Part shown: in pieces, positions 16,169 through 24,444 of the stretch | Layout: every line of letters begins with the position of its first letter | Numbering within the stretch: the stretch's first letter is position 1 | Assembly (NCBI RefSeq): GCF_000184745.1 | Contig: NC_014931.1 | Span: 2,852,001 to 2,916,000, forward strand | DNA: 64,000 bases | Source of the DNA: Variovorax paradoxus EPS | Lineage (GTDB): Bacteria > Pseudomonadota > Gammaproteobacteria > Burkholderiales > Burkholderiaceae_C | Direction of reading: 5' to 3' | Notes under the pieces: model-generated | The model's input: only the letters and a program-made list of their open reading frames with translations | Database searches by the model: none | What the model was told of the DNA's origin: nothing | Program-made: the position numbers and the translations under genes

Positions 16169-17830
16169 ATGATGACCAGAACCCATGTCATCGGCGTCGA
16201 CTTCGGCTCCGACTCGTGCCGCTGCGTGATCGCGGACACCGCCACCGGCGAGGAGCTCGCCAGCGCGGTGGCGGCCTTTCCGCGCTGGGCGGCCGGCCTG
16301 TACTGCGACCCCACGCAGCGCATCTTCCGCCAGCATCCGCAGGACCATCTCGATGCGCTGACGCAGGTGGTGCGCGCCGCGCTGTCCCAGGTGTCGCCCG
16401 AGGTCCGGGCGAGCGTGCGCGGCCTGTCGATCGCGACCACCGGCTCGACCTCGGTGCCGGTCGACGAGGCGGGCTGCCCGCTCGCGCTGCGGCCGGCCTT
16501 TGCCGAGAACCCGAATGCGATGTTCCTGATGTGGAAGGACCATAGCGCCACGCGCGAAGCCGAGCAGATCACCACCGCCGCCCGCACCTGGGGCGGCGTC
16601 GACTACACCGCGCACATCGGCGGCGTCTATTCGGCCGAGTGGTACTGGGCCAACCTGCTGTGGGTGTTCCGGCACGACGCACAGGTGCGCGAGGCCACCG
16701 CGAGCTGGGTCGAGCATTGCGACTGGCTTCCGGCCGAACTCACCGGCACCACCGCACCAGGCAGGATGCGCCGCAGCCGCTGCGCCGCCGGCCACAAGGC
16801 GATGTGGAACGAGGGCCATGGCGGGCTGCCGTCGCAGGCTTTCCTCAGCCACATCGACCCCTTGCTCGACGGCATCCGCGACCGGCTCTACGAAGAAACC
16901 TGGACCGCCGAAACACCCATCGGCGCACTCACGCCCGCCTGGGCCGGCCGGCTGGGCCTGCCCGATGACGTGGTGGTCGGCGTGGGCGCCTTCGATGCCC
17001 ACATGGGCGCCGTCGGCGCGGGCATCCGCCACCACACGCTGGTCAAGATCATGGGCACCTCGACCTGCGACATCGTGCTCGCGCCGACCGACGAAATCGC
17101 GGACCGCGTGGTCGAGGGCATCTGCGGGCAGGTCGATGGCTCGGTGATGGCCGGGGCCATCGGCCTGGAAGCAGGGCAGTCGGCCGTCGGCGATGCCTTC
17201 GCATGGTTCGCACGGGTGCTCGAGTGGCCGTTGCCCGAGGGGCCGAACCGCGAGGCGCTGCGCGCCGAGTTGCTGCCGCGGCTCGAGCGCGCCGCCGCCC
17301 TGGAGCCGCCGGGGGCGCACGGCGTGGCCGCGCTCGACTGGCTCAACGGGCGCCGCACGCCCTATGCCGACCAGACGCTGCACGGCGCGCTGTTCGGCCT
17401 GTCGCTGGGCAGCTCGGCGCCGCAGCTGTACCGCGCGCTGGTCGAGGCCACGGCCTTCGGCGCGAAGGCGATCGTCGACCGCTTCACCGCGTCGGGCGTG
17501 CGCATCGACGAGGTGCTCGCCATCGGCGGCGTCGCGCGCAAGTCGGCGCTGCTGATGCAGATCCAGGCCGACGTGTTCGACCAGCGCATCCGCGTGGCGA
17601 AGTCGGACCAGGCGGTGGCTCTGGGCGCGGCCATGTGCGCGGCCGTCGCTTGCGGCATCCATGCCGACATTCCGGCCGCGCAGCGGGCCATGGCCTGCGG
17701 CTTCGACCTGGTCTACGAGCCGCGGCCGGCGGAGGCCGAGGCCTACCGCGCGCTGTTCCGGCGCTATATGGAAATGGGCGCCCTGGTCGAGGGCATGAAG
17801 AAAGAGAAGGCGATCCATGACGCTGCATAA
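16169..17830 (+). CDS. araB: Ribulokinase (AraB-like FGGY kinase)
   Basis: FGGY-family carbohydrate kinase of 553 residues that phosphorylates L-ribulose (or a related ketopentose) at O5. Similarity to E. coli AraB is evident in GVDFGSDS at the N-terminus, FAENPNAMF-WKDH, and SAEWYWA. The C-terminal half continues with GAFDAHMGAVGAG and IGTSTCDI-like MGTSTCDIV, then CGQVDGSV and GGVARKS. Two adjacent ATG codons (16169 and 16172) are possible starts. The end overlaps the epimerase gene by 14 bases. No AraA isomerase gene is present here, so the operon may begin from a ketopentose or pentitol rather than L-arabinose. Confidence 0.9.
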   Translation: MMTRTHVIGVDFGSDSCRCVIADTATGEELASAVAAFPRWAAGLYCDPTQRIFRQHPQDHLDALTQVVRAALSQVSPEVRASVRGLSIATTGSTSVPVDEAGCPLALRPAFAENPNAMFLMWKDHSATREAEQITTAARTWGGVDYTAHIGGVYSAEWYWANLLWVFRHDAQVREATASWVEHCDWLPAELTGTTAPGRMRRSRCAAGHKAMWNEGHGGLPSQAFLSHIDPLLDGIRDRLYEETWTAETPIGALTPAWAGRLGLPDDVVVGVGAFDAHMGAVGAGIRHHTLVKIMGTSTCDIVLAPTDEIADRVVEGICGQVDGSVMAGAIGLEAGQSAVGDAFAWFARVLEWPLPEGPNREALRAELLPRLERAAALEPPGAHGVAALDWLNGRRTPYADQTLHGALFGLSLGSSAPQLYRALVEATAFGAKAIVDRFTASGVRIDEVLAIGGVARKSALLMQIQADVFDQRIRVAKSDQAVALGAAMCAAVACGIHADIPAAQRAMACGFDLVYEPRPAEAEAYRALFRRYMEMGALVEGMKKEKAIHDAA

Positions 17831-18515
17831 AGAACTCAAGCGCGAGGCCTACGAGGCCAACCTGGAAATCCCGAAGCAGGCGCTGGCGCTGTACACCTTC
17901 GGCAACGTGAGCGCCTTCGATGCGCGGCAGGGCGTCTTCGCGATCAAGCCCAGCGGCATGCCCTACGACGAGATGACGGCCGACGACATGGTGGTGGTCG
18001 ACCTCGATGCGCGCGTGGTCGAAGGCACCCTGCGGCCCTCGAGCGACACCAAGACCCATGCGGTGCTCTACCGCGCCTTCGAAGGCATCGGCGGCGTCTG
18101 CCACACGCACTCGGTGCATGCCGTGGCGTGGGCGCAGGCGCGGCGCGCCATCCCAATCTACGGCACCACGCATGCGGACCACCTCACGGTGGCGGTGCCG
18201 GTCACCGAGGTCATCAGCGACGAGGCCGTGGCGCGCGACTACGAGGAGGAAACCGGCCACCAGATCGTGCGGCGGATGCAGGGCATCTCGCCGCAGGAGG
18301 TCGAGATGATCGTGGTGTCGTGCCACGGGCCGTTCACCTGGGGCAAGAACGCGATGAAATCCGTGTACAACGCTCGCGTGCTCGAGGAGCTGGCGCAAAT
18401 GGCCTACCTCACGCAGTCGATCGACCCGCTGGCGCGCGAATTGCCGCCCGCCGTGATCCGCAAGCACTACGAACGCAAGCATGGTGCCGGCGCCTACTAT
18501 GGGCAGGCCCGATAG
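17817..18515 (+). CDS. araD: L-ribulose-5-phosphate 4-epimerase
   Basis: Class II aldolase/epimerase-fold enzyme of 232 residues (E. coli AraD is 231), which converts L-ribulose-5-phosphate into D-xylulose-5-phosphate for the pentose phosphate pathway. The zinc site is complete: His96 and His98 in HTHS and His170 in CHGPF, with the catalytic Asp77 in SSDT. FTWGKNAMKS near 172-181 is typical of this enzyme rather than fuculose-phosphate aldolase. It overlaps araB by 14 bases, which implies translational coupling. UlaF/SgbE-type paralogues are the main alternative; the AraB neighbour favours AraD. Confidence 0.9.
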   Translation: MTLHKELKREAYEANLEIPKQALALYTFGNVSAFDARQGVFAIKPSGMPYDEMTADDMVVVDLDARVVEGTLRPSSDTKTHAVLYRAFEGIGGVCHTHSVHAVAWAQARRAIPIYGTTHADHLTVAVPVTEVISDEAVARDYEEETGHQIVRRMQGISPQEVEMIVVSCHGPFTWGKNAMKSVYNARVLEELAQMAYLTQSIDPLARELPPAVIRKHYERKHGAGAYYGQAR

Positions 18516-18530
18516 ACAAACAACCTCGCG

Positions 18531-19382
18531 ATGACCCGAAACGCTTCCCGCCCCGCACCGATGGCCTCCGAGGCTCCCCCCGATCCGTCCCGGCAAGAAG
18601 CCTTGCAGGCGGCGACGGCGGAGCATCGGCACATGCTGATCCTGAAGGTGCTCGCGCAGGAGGGCGCCTGCCGGGTCAGCGACATGGCGCGCCGCTTCAC
18701 CCTGTCGGAGATGACGCTGCGGCGCGACCTGCAGGAGATGCACGATGCCGGCCTGCTCAAGCGGGTGCACGGCGGCGCGCTGCCGCTCGGCCGCGACACC
18801 GAGTTCGGCGTGCGCATCCAGGAGGGCTCGTCGCAGAAGCAGCAAATCGGCGCCGCGGCGGTCGGCCTCATCCAGGACGGCTGGTCGATCTACCTCGATG
18901 CCGGCACCACCTCGATGGAAGTGGCGCGCGCGATCCTGCAGGGTCTTGCGAACGTGAAGCGGCTCGCGATCGTCACCAACGGCATCAACATCGCCGCCGA
19001 GCTGGTGGGCCGCACGCCCTACGACATCTATGCCATAGGCGGCGAGATCTACGCCACCGGCGTGAGCGCCGTGGGCCCGATGACGCTGGCGCAGGTCGCG
19101 AACTTCCATTTCGACCTCTTCTTCATGGGCGCGCGCGGGGTCGATGCCGAGGTGGGCTGGACCAACACCAATCACCTGGAAACGCAGGTCAAGCACGCGG
19201 TGATGGAGCGCAGCCGCCAGGTGTGCGCGATCGTGGACAGCAACAAATGGGGCCAGCGCGCGCTGGTCTCGGTGGTGCCCTTCGGCGCGGTGACGCACTG
19301 GGTCTGCGACGCGCAACTGCCGCAGGACGCGCGCGATGCGGCGAAGGCCCAAGGGGTCGCGCTGGTCCTTGCCGGGGACTGA
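18531..19382 (+). CDS. DeoR-family transcriptional repressor
   Basis: Sugar-responsive regulator of 283 residues. The DeoR helix-turn-helix is near residues 40-90, with RVSDMARRFTLSEMTLRRDL as its core and the family hallmark RVHGGALPL at the end of the wing. The C-terminal DeoRC domain has LDAGTTSMEVA and VTNGINIA, the phosphosugar-binding loops, and DSNKWGQRAL. It is the last gene of the operon, 15 bases after araD. Members usually repress the adjacent operon and are released by a phosphorylated sugar; the paired palindromes at 11778-11817 are candidate targets. Confidence 0.92.
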   Translation: MTRNASRPAPMASEAPPDPSRQEALQAATAEHRHMLILKVLAQEGACRVSDMARRFTLSEMTLRRDLQEMHDAGLLKRVHGGALPLGRDTEFGVRIQEGSSQKQQIGAAAVGLIQDGWSIYLDAGTTSMEVARAILQGLANVKRLAIVTNGINIAAELVGRTPYDIYAIGGEIYATGVSAVGPMTLAQVANFHFDLFFMGARGVDAEVGWTNTNHLETQVKHAVMERSRQVCAIVDSNKWGQRALVSVVPFGAVTHWVCDAQLPQDARDAAKAQGVALVLAGD

Positions 19383-19425
19383 GCCGGAGGGCGGGCCCAG
19401 GAACACCGCATCGCGCCGAAATCGA

Positions 19426-20127
19426 CTACCCAGCCTTCGCGCCGCGCACCAGCGAAGGCGTCGCCTTGTAGCTCTCCGGGAACAGCTTCTTCAAATCGTC
19501 GATCTTCGGCATGTCGTTGATCGCGATGTAGGGCTGGCTCGGGTTGAGCGTGAGGTAGTCCTGGTGATAGTCCTCGGCTGCATAGAAGGGCTTGGCCATT
19601 TCGATGGTGGTCGCGAGCGGCTTGCCGAAGGTCTTGGCCTGGTTCAGCTGCGCGATGTATTCCTTGGCGATGCGGGCCTGCTCGGCGTTTTCCGCAAACA
19701 CGGTGGAGCGGTATTGCGTGCCGGTGTCGGGGCCCTGGCGATTCAGCTCGGTGGGGTCGTGCGCTACCGAGAAGTAGATCTGCAGCAGCTTGCCGTAGCT
19801 GATCTGTTTCGGGTCGTAGGTGATGCGCACCGATTCGGCATGGCCGGTGCGGCCCGAGCCGACTTCGTCGTAGCGCGCGGTCTTCGCATCGCCGCCGGCG
19901 TAGCCCGACACCGCGTTGCTCACGCCCCTGACGCGCTGGAACACGCCCTGCACGCCCCAGAAGCAGCCGCCTGCGAACACGGCGGTTTCGGTTTTTGCAG
20001 CGGCCGGTGCGGCCAGGTCGGCGGTGGGAGCGGGCACGCGTTTCGCCGGTTCGGCAAACGACGGCACCGCATACCAGACGAGGGCCGCGGCAGCCAGTGC
20101 GCCAGCAGTGAGTGCGAGGGATTTCAT
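19426..20127 (-). CDS. msrA: Peptide-methionine (S)-S-oxide reductase, exported, single-cysteine type
   Basis: Methionine sulfoxide reductase A of 233 residues that reduces Met-S-sulfoxide. An N-terminal hydrophobic segment (residues ~1-24, ending PSFA-E) indicates export to the periplasm, unlike cytosolic E. coli MsrA. The catalytic Cys is in GGCFWG (residues ~55-60), followed by SGYAGG and GHAESV. It is the only cysteine in the whole protein, so the recycling cysteines of the usual enzyme are missing and an external reductant is needed. It lies in a minus-strand cluster with the Met-rich peptide and the YedY-like enzyme, pointing to repair of oxidised envelope methionines. Confidence 0.93.
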   Translation of the reverse strand: MKSLALTAGALAAAALVWYAVPSFAEPAKRVPAPTADLAAPAAAKTETAVFAGGCFWGVQGVFQRVRGVSNAVSGYAGGDAKTARYDEVGSGRTGHAESVRITYDPKQISYGKLLQIYFSVAHDPTELNRQGPDTGTQYRSTVFAENAEQARIAKEYIAQLNQAKTFGKPLATTIEMAKPFYAAEDYHQDYLTLNPSQPYIAINDMPKIDDLKKLFPESYKATPSLVRGAKAG

Positions 20128-20162
20128 GGTTTGTCCTTGGGGGATGCGCTGAATGCAGAAAG

Positions 20163-20197
20163 CCGGTGGCGGCGACATTGCCGCCGAATCCACCGGT
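20163..20197 (-). terminator. GC-rich hairpin between the Met-rich peptide gene and msrA
   Basis: Arms GGCGGC (20168-20173) and GCCGCC (20180-20185) with extra flanking pairs form a strong hairpin in the 87-base gap. On the minus strand it is followed by CTTTCT rather than a long U run. It may act as a partial terminator or mRNA-stabilising stem that makes the upstream peptide mRNA more abundant than msrA. Confidence 0.4.
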
Positions 20198-20214
20198 CGT
20201 CAATGGCGCTTGCC

Positions 20215-20466
20215 TTACTTCTTCATCTCGTCCTTGCCCATGCTGTCCTTCTTCATGGCGTCCTTGGACATCGAGTCCTTGGCCATCGAATCCTTCTTCA
20301 TGCCGTCCTTGGCCATGGAATCCTTGGCCATCGAGTCCTTCTTCATGCCGTCCTTCGACATCGAATCCTTGGCCATGCTGTCTTTCGCCATGGTGTCCGC
20401 GGCGAAGGCCGAAGCGCCGGCGAAGGCCATGCAGGTTGCGAGCAGGGTTGCGGTGAGCTTGTTCAT
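20215..20466 (-). CDS. Periplasmic methionine-rich MxKDx-repeat peptide (MrpX-like)
   Basis: An 83-residue secreted peptide with a signal peptide at residues 1-22 (cleavage ASAFA-A). The ~61-residue mature chain is almost wholly 5-residue units M-x-K-D-x, with 12 methionines at perfect 5-residue spacing. This is the pentapeptide MXKDX repeat family. In Azospira suillum the comparable peptide MrpX, co-regulated with YedY1/YedZ1, is a sacrificial methionine scavenger of hypochlorite. Here it lies between the YedY-like enzyme and exported MsrA on the same strand, which matches that role closely. ATG 20466 is chosen because the signal peptide starts there. Confidence 0.9.
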   Translation of the reverse strand: MNKLTATLLATCMAFAGASAFAADTMAKDSMAKDSMSKDGMKKDSMAKDSMAKDGMKKDSMAKDSMSKDAMKKDSMGKDEMKK

Positions 20467-20550
20467 TGGAAGTCCTTGAGTGAGTTGAGGTTGAGTTGAG
20501 GTTTTTGCTTTCGCGCTTTTCATCGGCAGTCGAGTTGTCATGAAGACGCC

Positions 20551-21342
20551 TCAGCTCCCTCCGAACCAGTTGTAGCCCTGGTCTTCCCAGTAGCCACCTG
20601 TGTAGGTGTTGGTGACGAACATCGCCTTGATGTGCTTGGGGTTCTTGTAGCCAAGCTTGGTGGGCATGCGCAGCTTCATCGGGAAGCCGTACTTCGGCGG
20701 CAGCGTTTCGCCGTCGTAGGTCAGCGCCAGTAGCGTCTGCGGATGCAGCGCGGTGGGCATGTCGATGCTGGTGTAGTAGTCGTCGGCGCACTTGAAGCCG
20801 ACGTACTTGGCGGTGGTGTCCGCGCCGATGTGACGAAGGAAATCCGCGAAGCGCACGCCGCCCCACTTGCCTATCGCGCTCCAGCCTTCCACGCAGATGT
20901 GCCGCGTGACCTGGTCGTGCTGCGGCATCGCGCGCAGCTCGGGCAGCGTCCAGCTGCGCTTGTCGGCGACCATGCCGGTCACTTCGAGCTTGTAGGTGGC
21001 TTCGTCGACCTCGCGGACTTCGTCCTCGCCGTAGTAGGCGTTGAACGGAAAGGGCCGCGTGATCATCGATTCGGGGTAGGTCTCCGCGAGTTGCGTGGGG
21101 CTGAAGATCAGGCCCTGCACCTTGTCGTTGAAGCGCGAGATCTTCGAGAGCGCGGCTTCGACATGGCTGTCGTCGCTGATGCTGCATCCGGTGAGCAGCG
21201 AGAGTCCGCCCAGCGTGAGCGAGCGCTGCAGGAAGGCGCGGCGCGCGGGCTGGTCGAGGTTCTTCGCGATCAGCGTGCGGGCCTCGCGCACCACGGCATC
21301 GCCGTCGACGCCGGTCATCTTGGGGGCTTTGAAGATTCTCAT
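20551..21342 (-). CDS. Periplasmic molybdopterin oxidoreductase, YedY/MsrP-like
   Basis: Sulfite-oxidase-fold molybdoenzyme of 263 residues, probably reducing protein methionine sulfoxide in the periplasm. The N-terminal region has a twin-arginine leader (RRAFLQRSLTLGG, near 34-46) that ends in a lipobox-like LLTGC, so it may be Tat-exported and possibly lipidated. The molybdenum-ligating Cys is predicted in RHICVEGWS. WGGVRF and KYGFPMKLRMP are further family motifs. It is followed on the same strand by the MxKDx peptide and preceded by a four-helix cytochrome b, its probable electron donor, which reproduces the YedY1/YedZ1 pair of hypochlorite-resistance loci. The substrate assignment rests on context. 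Confidence 0.87.
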   Translation of the reverse strand: MRIFKAPKMTGVDGDAVVREARTLIAKNLDQPARRAFLQRSLTLGGLSLLTGCSISDDSHVEAALSKISRFNDKVQGLIFSPTQLAETYPESMITRPFPFNAYYGEDEVREVDEATYKLEVTGMVADKRSWTLPELRAMPQHDQVTRHICVEGWSAIGKWGGVRFADFLRHIGADTTAKYVGFKCADDYYTSIDMPTALHPQTLLALTYDGETLPPKYGFPMKLRMPTKLGYKNPKHIKAMFVTNTYTGGYWEDQGYNWFGGS

Positions 21343-21343
21343 G

Positions 21344-21976
21344 TCAGGCTTTGGGCGCACGGCCGCGGATCATGGTGAGGAGGGTGCGGGGCACGAGGGC
21401 GACCATCACCAGGTGCAGGGCCACGAAGGCGACGAGCGATGCCATGCCGAAGAAGTGAATGCGGCGCGCGAACTCATAGCCGCCCAGCAGGTCGCGCAGC
21501 ACGGCGAACTGCACCGACTTCCACAGCACCAGGCCCGAGAGCACGATGACGACGATGTCGAGCATCACGAACAGGTAGGCCAGGCGCTGCACGCTGTTGT
21601 AGCGGCGCGGGTCGGCATGCGAGAGCTTGCCCTTGAGCGCCGCGAGCGCGTCGTGCCAGATGCCGGCCGGCGTGACCGGGAAGAACTTGGCGGCGAGGCG
21701 GCCGCTGGCGATGTTGATCGCCAGGTACACGAAGCCGTTGAACACCAGCAGCCACATCGCCGCGAAGTGCCACTGCAGCGCACCGCCGAGCCAGCCGCCC
21801 AGCGTGATCCCGCTCGGAAAGCTGAACGCAAAGAACGGCGCCGCGTTGTAGATGCGCCAGCCGCTGGTCACCAGCATCAGCACGGCCAAGGCGTTGAGCC
21901 AGTGCGTGATGCGCATCCACAGCGGATGGATGGGGCGGGCATCGGGGGCAATGCTTGCGAGGGCGGTGCTGTTCAT
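21344..21976 (-). CDS. Cytochrome b561-type membrane subunit (YedZ1-like)
   Basis: Inner-membrane diheme cytochrome b of 210 residues, of the Ni/Fe-hydrogenase b-type/formate dehydrogenase gamma class. Four membrane helices are apparent. Candidate heme-ligating histidines are in MRITHWLNA (first helix), LQWHFAAMW (second), and RRIHFFGMA with ALHLVMVAL (later helices). It would pass quinol electrons to the periplasmic molybdoenzyme, whose start lies one base beyond its stop. ATG 21976 is chosen since it leaves a short cytoplasmic N-terminus. It is divergent from the two-component genes. Confidence 0.88.
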   Translation of the reverse strand: MNSTALASIAPDARPIHPLWMRITHWLNALAVLMLVTSGWRIYNAAPFFAFSFPSGITLGGWLGGALQWHFAAMWLLVFNGFVYLAINIASGRLAAKFFPVTPAGIWHDALAALKGKLSHADPRRYNSVQRLAYLFVMLDIVVIVLSGLVLWKSVQFAVLRDLLGGYEFARRIHFFGMASLVAFVALHLVMVALVPRTLLTMIRGRAPKA

Positions 21977-22011
21977 GGGCTGGATTCTTGAGCGCACCCC
22001 ATGGCTGATTC

Positions 22012-22038
22012 ATCACGCAAAGTTCAATTAATCGTGAT
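22012..22038. promoter_or_regulatory. Inverted repeat ATCACG-N15-CGTGAT in the divergent promoter
   Basis: Perfect 6-base arms at 22012-22017 and 22033-22038 lie in the 97-base AT-richer gap between the cytochrome b gene and the response regulator gene. The position suits a shared operator for both transcription directions. Spacing is compatible with a dimer such as the OmpR-type regulator encoded next to it, but this is not proven; such regulators more often use direct repeats. Confidence 0.35.
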
Positions 22039-22073
22039 AACTCAGGAATCCGTATCGCGGGACAATCGGCGCC

Positions 22074-22802
22074 ATGGACACCCCCAAACGCGTGCTGATC
22101 GTCGAGGACGACGCCCACATCGCCGAACTGCTGCGCATGCACCTGCGCGACGAAGGCTATGCCATCGAACACGCCGCCGACGGCCATGCGGGCCTGCGCG
22201 AACTGGAGCGCGGCAACTGGGACGCGCTGGTGCTCGACCTGATGCTGCCCGGCGTCGACGGCCTCGAGATCTGCCGCCGAGCACGGGCCATGGCGCGCTA
22301 CACGCCGATCATCATCATCAGCGCACGCTCGAGCGAAGTGCACCGCATCCTCGGGCTGGAGCTGGGCGCCGACGACTACCTGGCCAAGCCTTTCTCGGTG
22401 CTGGAACTCGTGGCGCGCGTGAAGGCGCTGATGCGGCGCACCGATGCGCTGGCGCGCAATGCGCGCATGGAGTCGGGCAGCCTCACGCTGGGCAACCTGG
22501 ACATCGAACCGCTGGCGCGCGAGGTGCGCGTGGACGGCAAGCTCATCGAGCTCACGCCGCGCGAGTTCGACCTGCTGTACTTCTTTGCGCGCAACCCCGG
22601 CAAGGTGTTCTCGCGGCTCGACCTGCTCAACCAGGTGTGGGGCTACCAGCACGACGGCTACGAGCACACGGTCAACACGCACATCAACCGGCTGCGCACG
22701 AAGGTGGAGACCGATCCGGCGGAGCCGAGGCGCATCCTTACCGTGTGGGGGCGGGGCTACAAGCTTTCGCCGACCGGCGCGGGCGATGAGGGAGGGGCGT
22801 GA
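22074..22802 (+). CDS. OmpR/PhoB-family response regulator
   Basis: Two-component response regulator of 242 residues. The receiver domain (residues ~4-118) has the acidic pair EDD near 12-14, the phospho-acceptor Asp in VLDLMLPG (near 54) and the conserved Lys in AKPFS. The C-terminal winged helix (140-235) ends with RVDGKLIELTPREFDLL and VWGRGYKL, typical of OmpR/PhoB. The stop overlaps the kinase start (TGATG). The divergent Met-repair genes are the nearest candidate targets, in place of the SigF/NrsF pair known from other species (inference). Confidence 0.94.
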   Translation: MDTPKRVLIVEDDAHIAELLRMHLRDEGYAIEHAADGHAGLRELERGNWDALVLDLMLPGVDGLEICRRARAMARYTPIIIISARSSEVHRILGLELGADDYLAKPFSVLELVARVKALMRRTDALARNARMESGSLTLGNLDIEPLAREVRVDGKLIELTPREFDLLYFFARNPGKVFSRLDLLNQVWGYQHDGYEHTVNTHINRLRTKVETDPAEPRRILTVWGRGYKLSPTGAGDEGGA

Positions 22803-24289
22803 TGGCTTGGGCCACGCTTTCTCGCCGTCTCTCGATGGTGTTCGCTGTGCTGCTGCTGGCTTGCTACGGCGCATCGGCGTGGCTGCAGATGCGGTCGAGC
22901 GGGCTGCATGAACAAGAAGTGGTGCAGCGCCTTTCGGGCGGGCTGGCCGCGCATATTGCCGAGAACACCGAACTGATGCAGCCCGGCGGCCTCAACCAGG
23001 CCGCGGTGAAGGACCTGTTCGACAAGCTGATGGCCGTGAACCCCAGCGTTGAGGTTTATCTGCTGGGCCTGGACGGCCGCATCGAGGCGCAGGCCGCGCC
23101 GCCCGGGCACATGAAGCGCGAGCGAGTGGCGCTGGAGCCGATCCGCAAGCTGCTCTCGGGCGCGCCGTTGCCCATCCTCGGCGACGACCCGCGCAGCGCC
23201 GATGCGGCCAAGGTGTTCAGTGCCGCACCGCTGAAGATGGGCGGCCGCGATGCCGGCTACGTGTATGTGGTGCTGCAGGGCGAGGACTACGACGCGCTCG
23301 CGGCCAACGTCGCGACCGACAACGTGCTGCGCACCACGCTATGGTCGATGGCGCTGGTCGCGCTGCTCGGGCTGATCGCGGGACTGGCAGCCTTCAGGCT
23401 CATCACGCGGCCGCTGCGCGAACTCACGAAGGCGGTCAAGCGCTTCGAGACCGAGGGCATCGCTTCGCTCGAAAGTGAAACGCCCAAGCTGGAAAGGCTT
23501 TCGCACGGCACCGATGAAATCGCATTGCTGGGCCAGGCCTTCACGCAGATGACGCGCCGCATCGCCGAGCAATGGCGCGAGCTCACGCTTTCGGACCAGC
23601 AGCGCCGCGAACTTTTCGCCAACATCTCGCACGACCTGCGCACGCCGCTCACCTCGCTGCACGGCTATCTCGAAACGCTGCTGCTCAAGGCCGGCACGCT
23701 CAGCGACGAAGAGCGCCGGCGCTACCTGGAGATCGCGCTCGGTCAGAGTCGCAAGGTGGGCCGGCTCGCGCAGGAGGTGTTCGAACTCGCGCGGCTCGAA
23801 TACGGCGTGGTCAAGCCCGAGAAGGAAAACTTCGCGCTCGCCGATCTCGTGCAGGACGTGTTCCAGAAGTTCGAGCTCGCGGCCGAGGCCCGGCACCAGC
23901 AGCTCAGGCCCGACATCGCGCCGGGCCTGCCGGTCGTGTCGGCCGATCTCGGGATGATCGAGCGCGTGCTGACCAACCTGCTGGACAACGCCATCCGCCA
24001 TACGCCGGCCGGCGGCGAGATCGAAGTGCAACTGCGCCCAGCGAACGCCGGCGTGGCGGTGCAGGTGAGCGACACGGGCCCGGGCATTCCGGGCGAGCTG
24101 CAGAAGGGCCTCTTCGTGCGGCCCGTGTTCATGAGCGGTGCGCGCAGCGACGGCTCGGGCAGCGGCGGGCTGGGGCTGGTGATCGTGCAGCGCATCCTGC
24201 AACTGCACGGCAGCGACATCCGGCTGGTGCCGCAGGCGGGCAAGGGGGCGGTGTTCCGCTTTCAGTTGGGCGGTGCGGCGGGGGCCTGA
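22802..24289 (+). CDS. Membrane sensor histidine kinase
   Basis: Sensor kinase of 495 residues paired with the preceding regulator. TM1 is at ~10-28. A periplasmic sensor domain of about 150 residues follows, and TM2 lies near 178-200. A HAMP linker starts at [10 protein letters not shown]. The HisKA box has the phospho-acceptor His in [18 protein letters not shown]. The ATPase domain has N box [12 protein letters not shown]1 DTGPGIPG and G2 GSGGLGL. GTG 22799 is an alternative start one codon upstream. The periplasmic sensor would suit detection of envelope stress, but its ligand is unknown. Confidence 0.93.
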   Translation: MAWATLSRRLSMVFAVLLLACYGASAWLQMRSSGLHEQEVVQRLSGGLAAHIAENTELMQPGGLNQAAVKDLFDKLMAVNPSVEVYLLGLDGRIEAQAAPPGHMKRERVALEPIRKLLSGAPLPILGDDPRSADAAKVFSAAPLKMGGRDAGYVYVVLQGEDYDALAANVATDNVLRTTLWSMALVALLGLIAGLAAFRLITRPLRELTKAVKRFETEGIASLESETPKLERLSHGTDEIALLGQAFTQMTRRIAEQWRELTLSDQQRRELFANISHDLRTPLTSLHGYLETLLLKAGTLSDEERRRYLEIALGQSRKVGRLAQEVFELARLEYGVVKPEKENFALADLVQDVFQKFELAAEARHQQLRPDIAPGLPVVSADLGMIERVLTNLLDNAIRHTPAGGEIEVQLRPANAGVAVQVSDTGPGIPGELQKGLFVRPVFMSGARSDGSGSGGLGLVIVQRILQLHGSDIRLVPQAGKGAVFRFQLGGAAGA

Positions 24290-24444
24290 CGCGATTCGGT
24301 CTCCGGGCCGGCGTGACGGTTCAGCCGCTCGATGCGGTCACCGCGTGGTACTCCCCTCGGACTCCCCCTGGGTTTGCCTGTGCCGGCCGGCCCGGGCGCG
24401 ATGCTACAAAAGCAGCGCGACCCAACCCAAGGAGACACAAGACC

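Noticed and set aside
17484..19406. Long minus-strand frame opposite araD and the DeoR gene
   Set aside because: Sense-strand genes carry complete motifs; the antisense frame does not resemble any protein.
20215..20400. Short regularly spaced DNA repeats that could suggest a CRISPR array
   Set aside because: The units are 15-base coding repeats of the MxKDx peptide, with no spacers.
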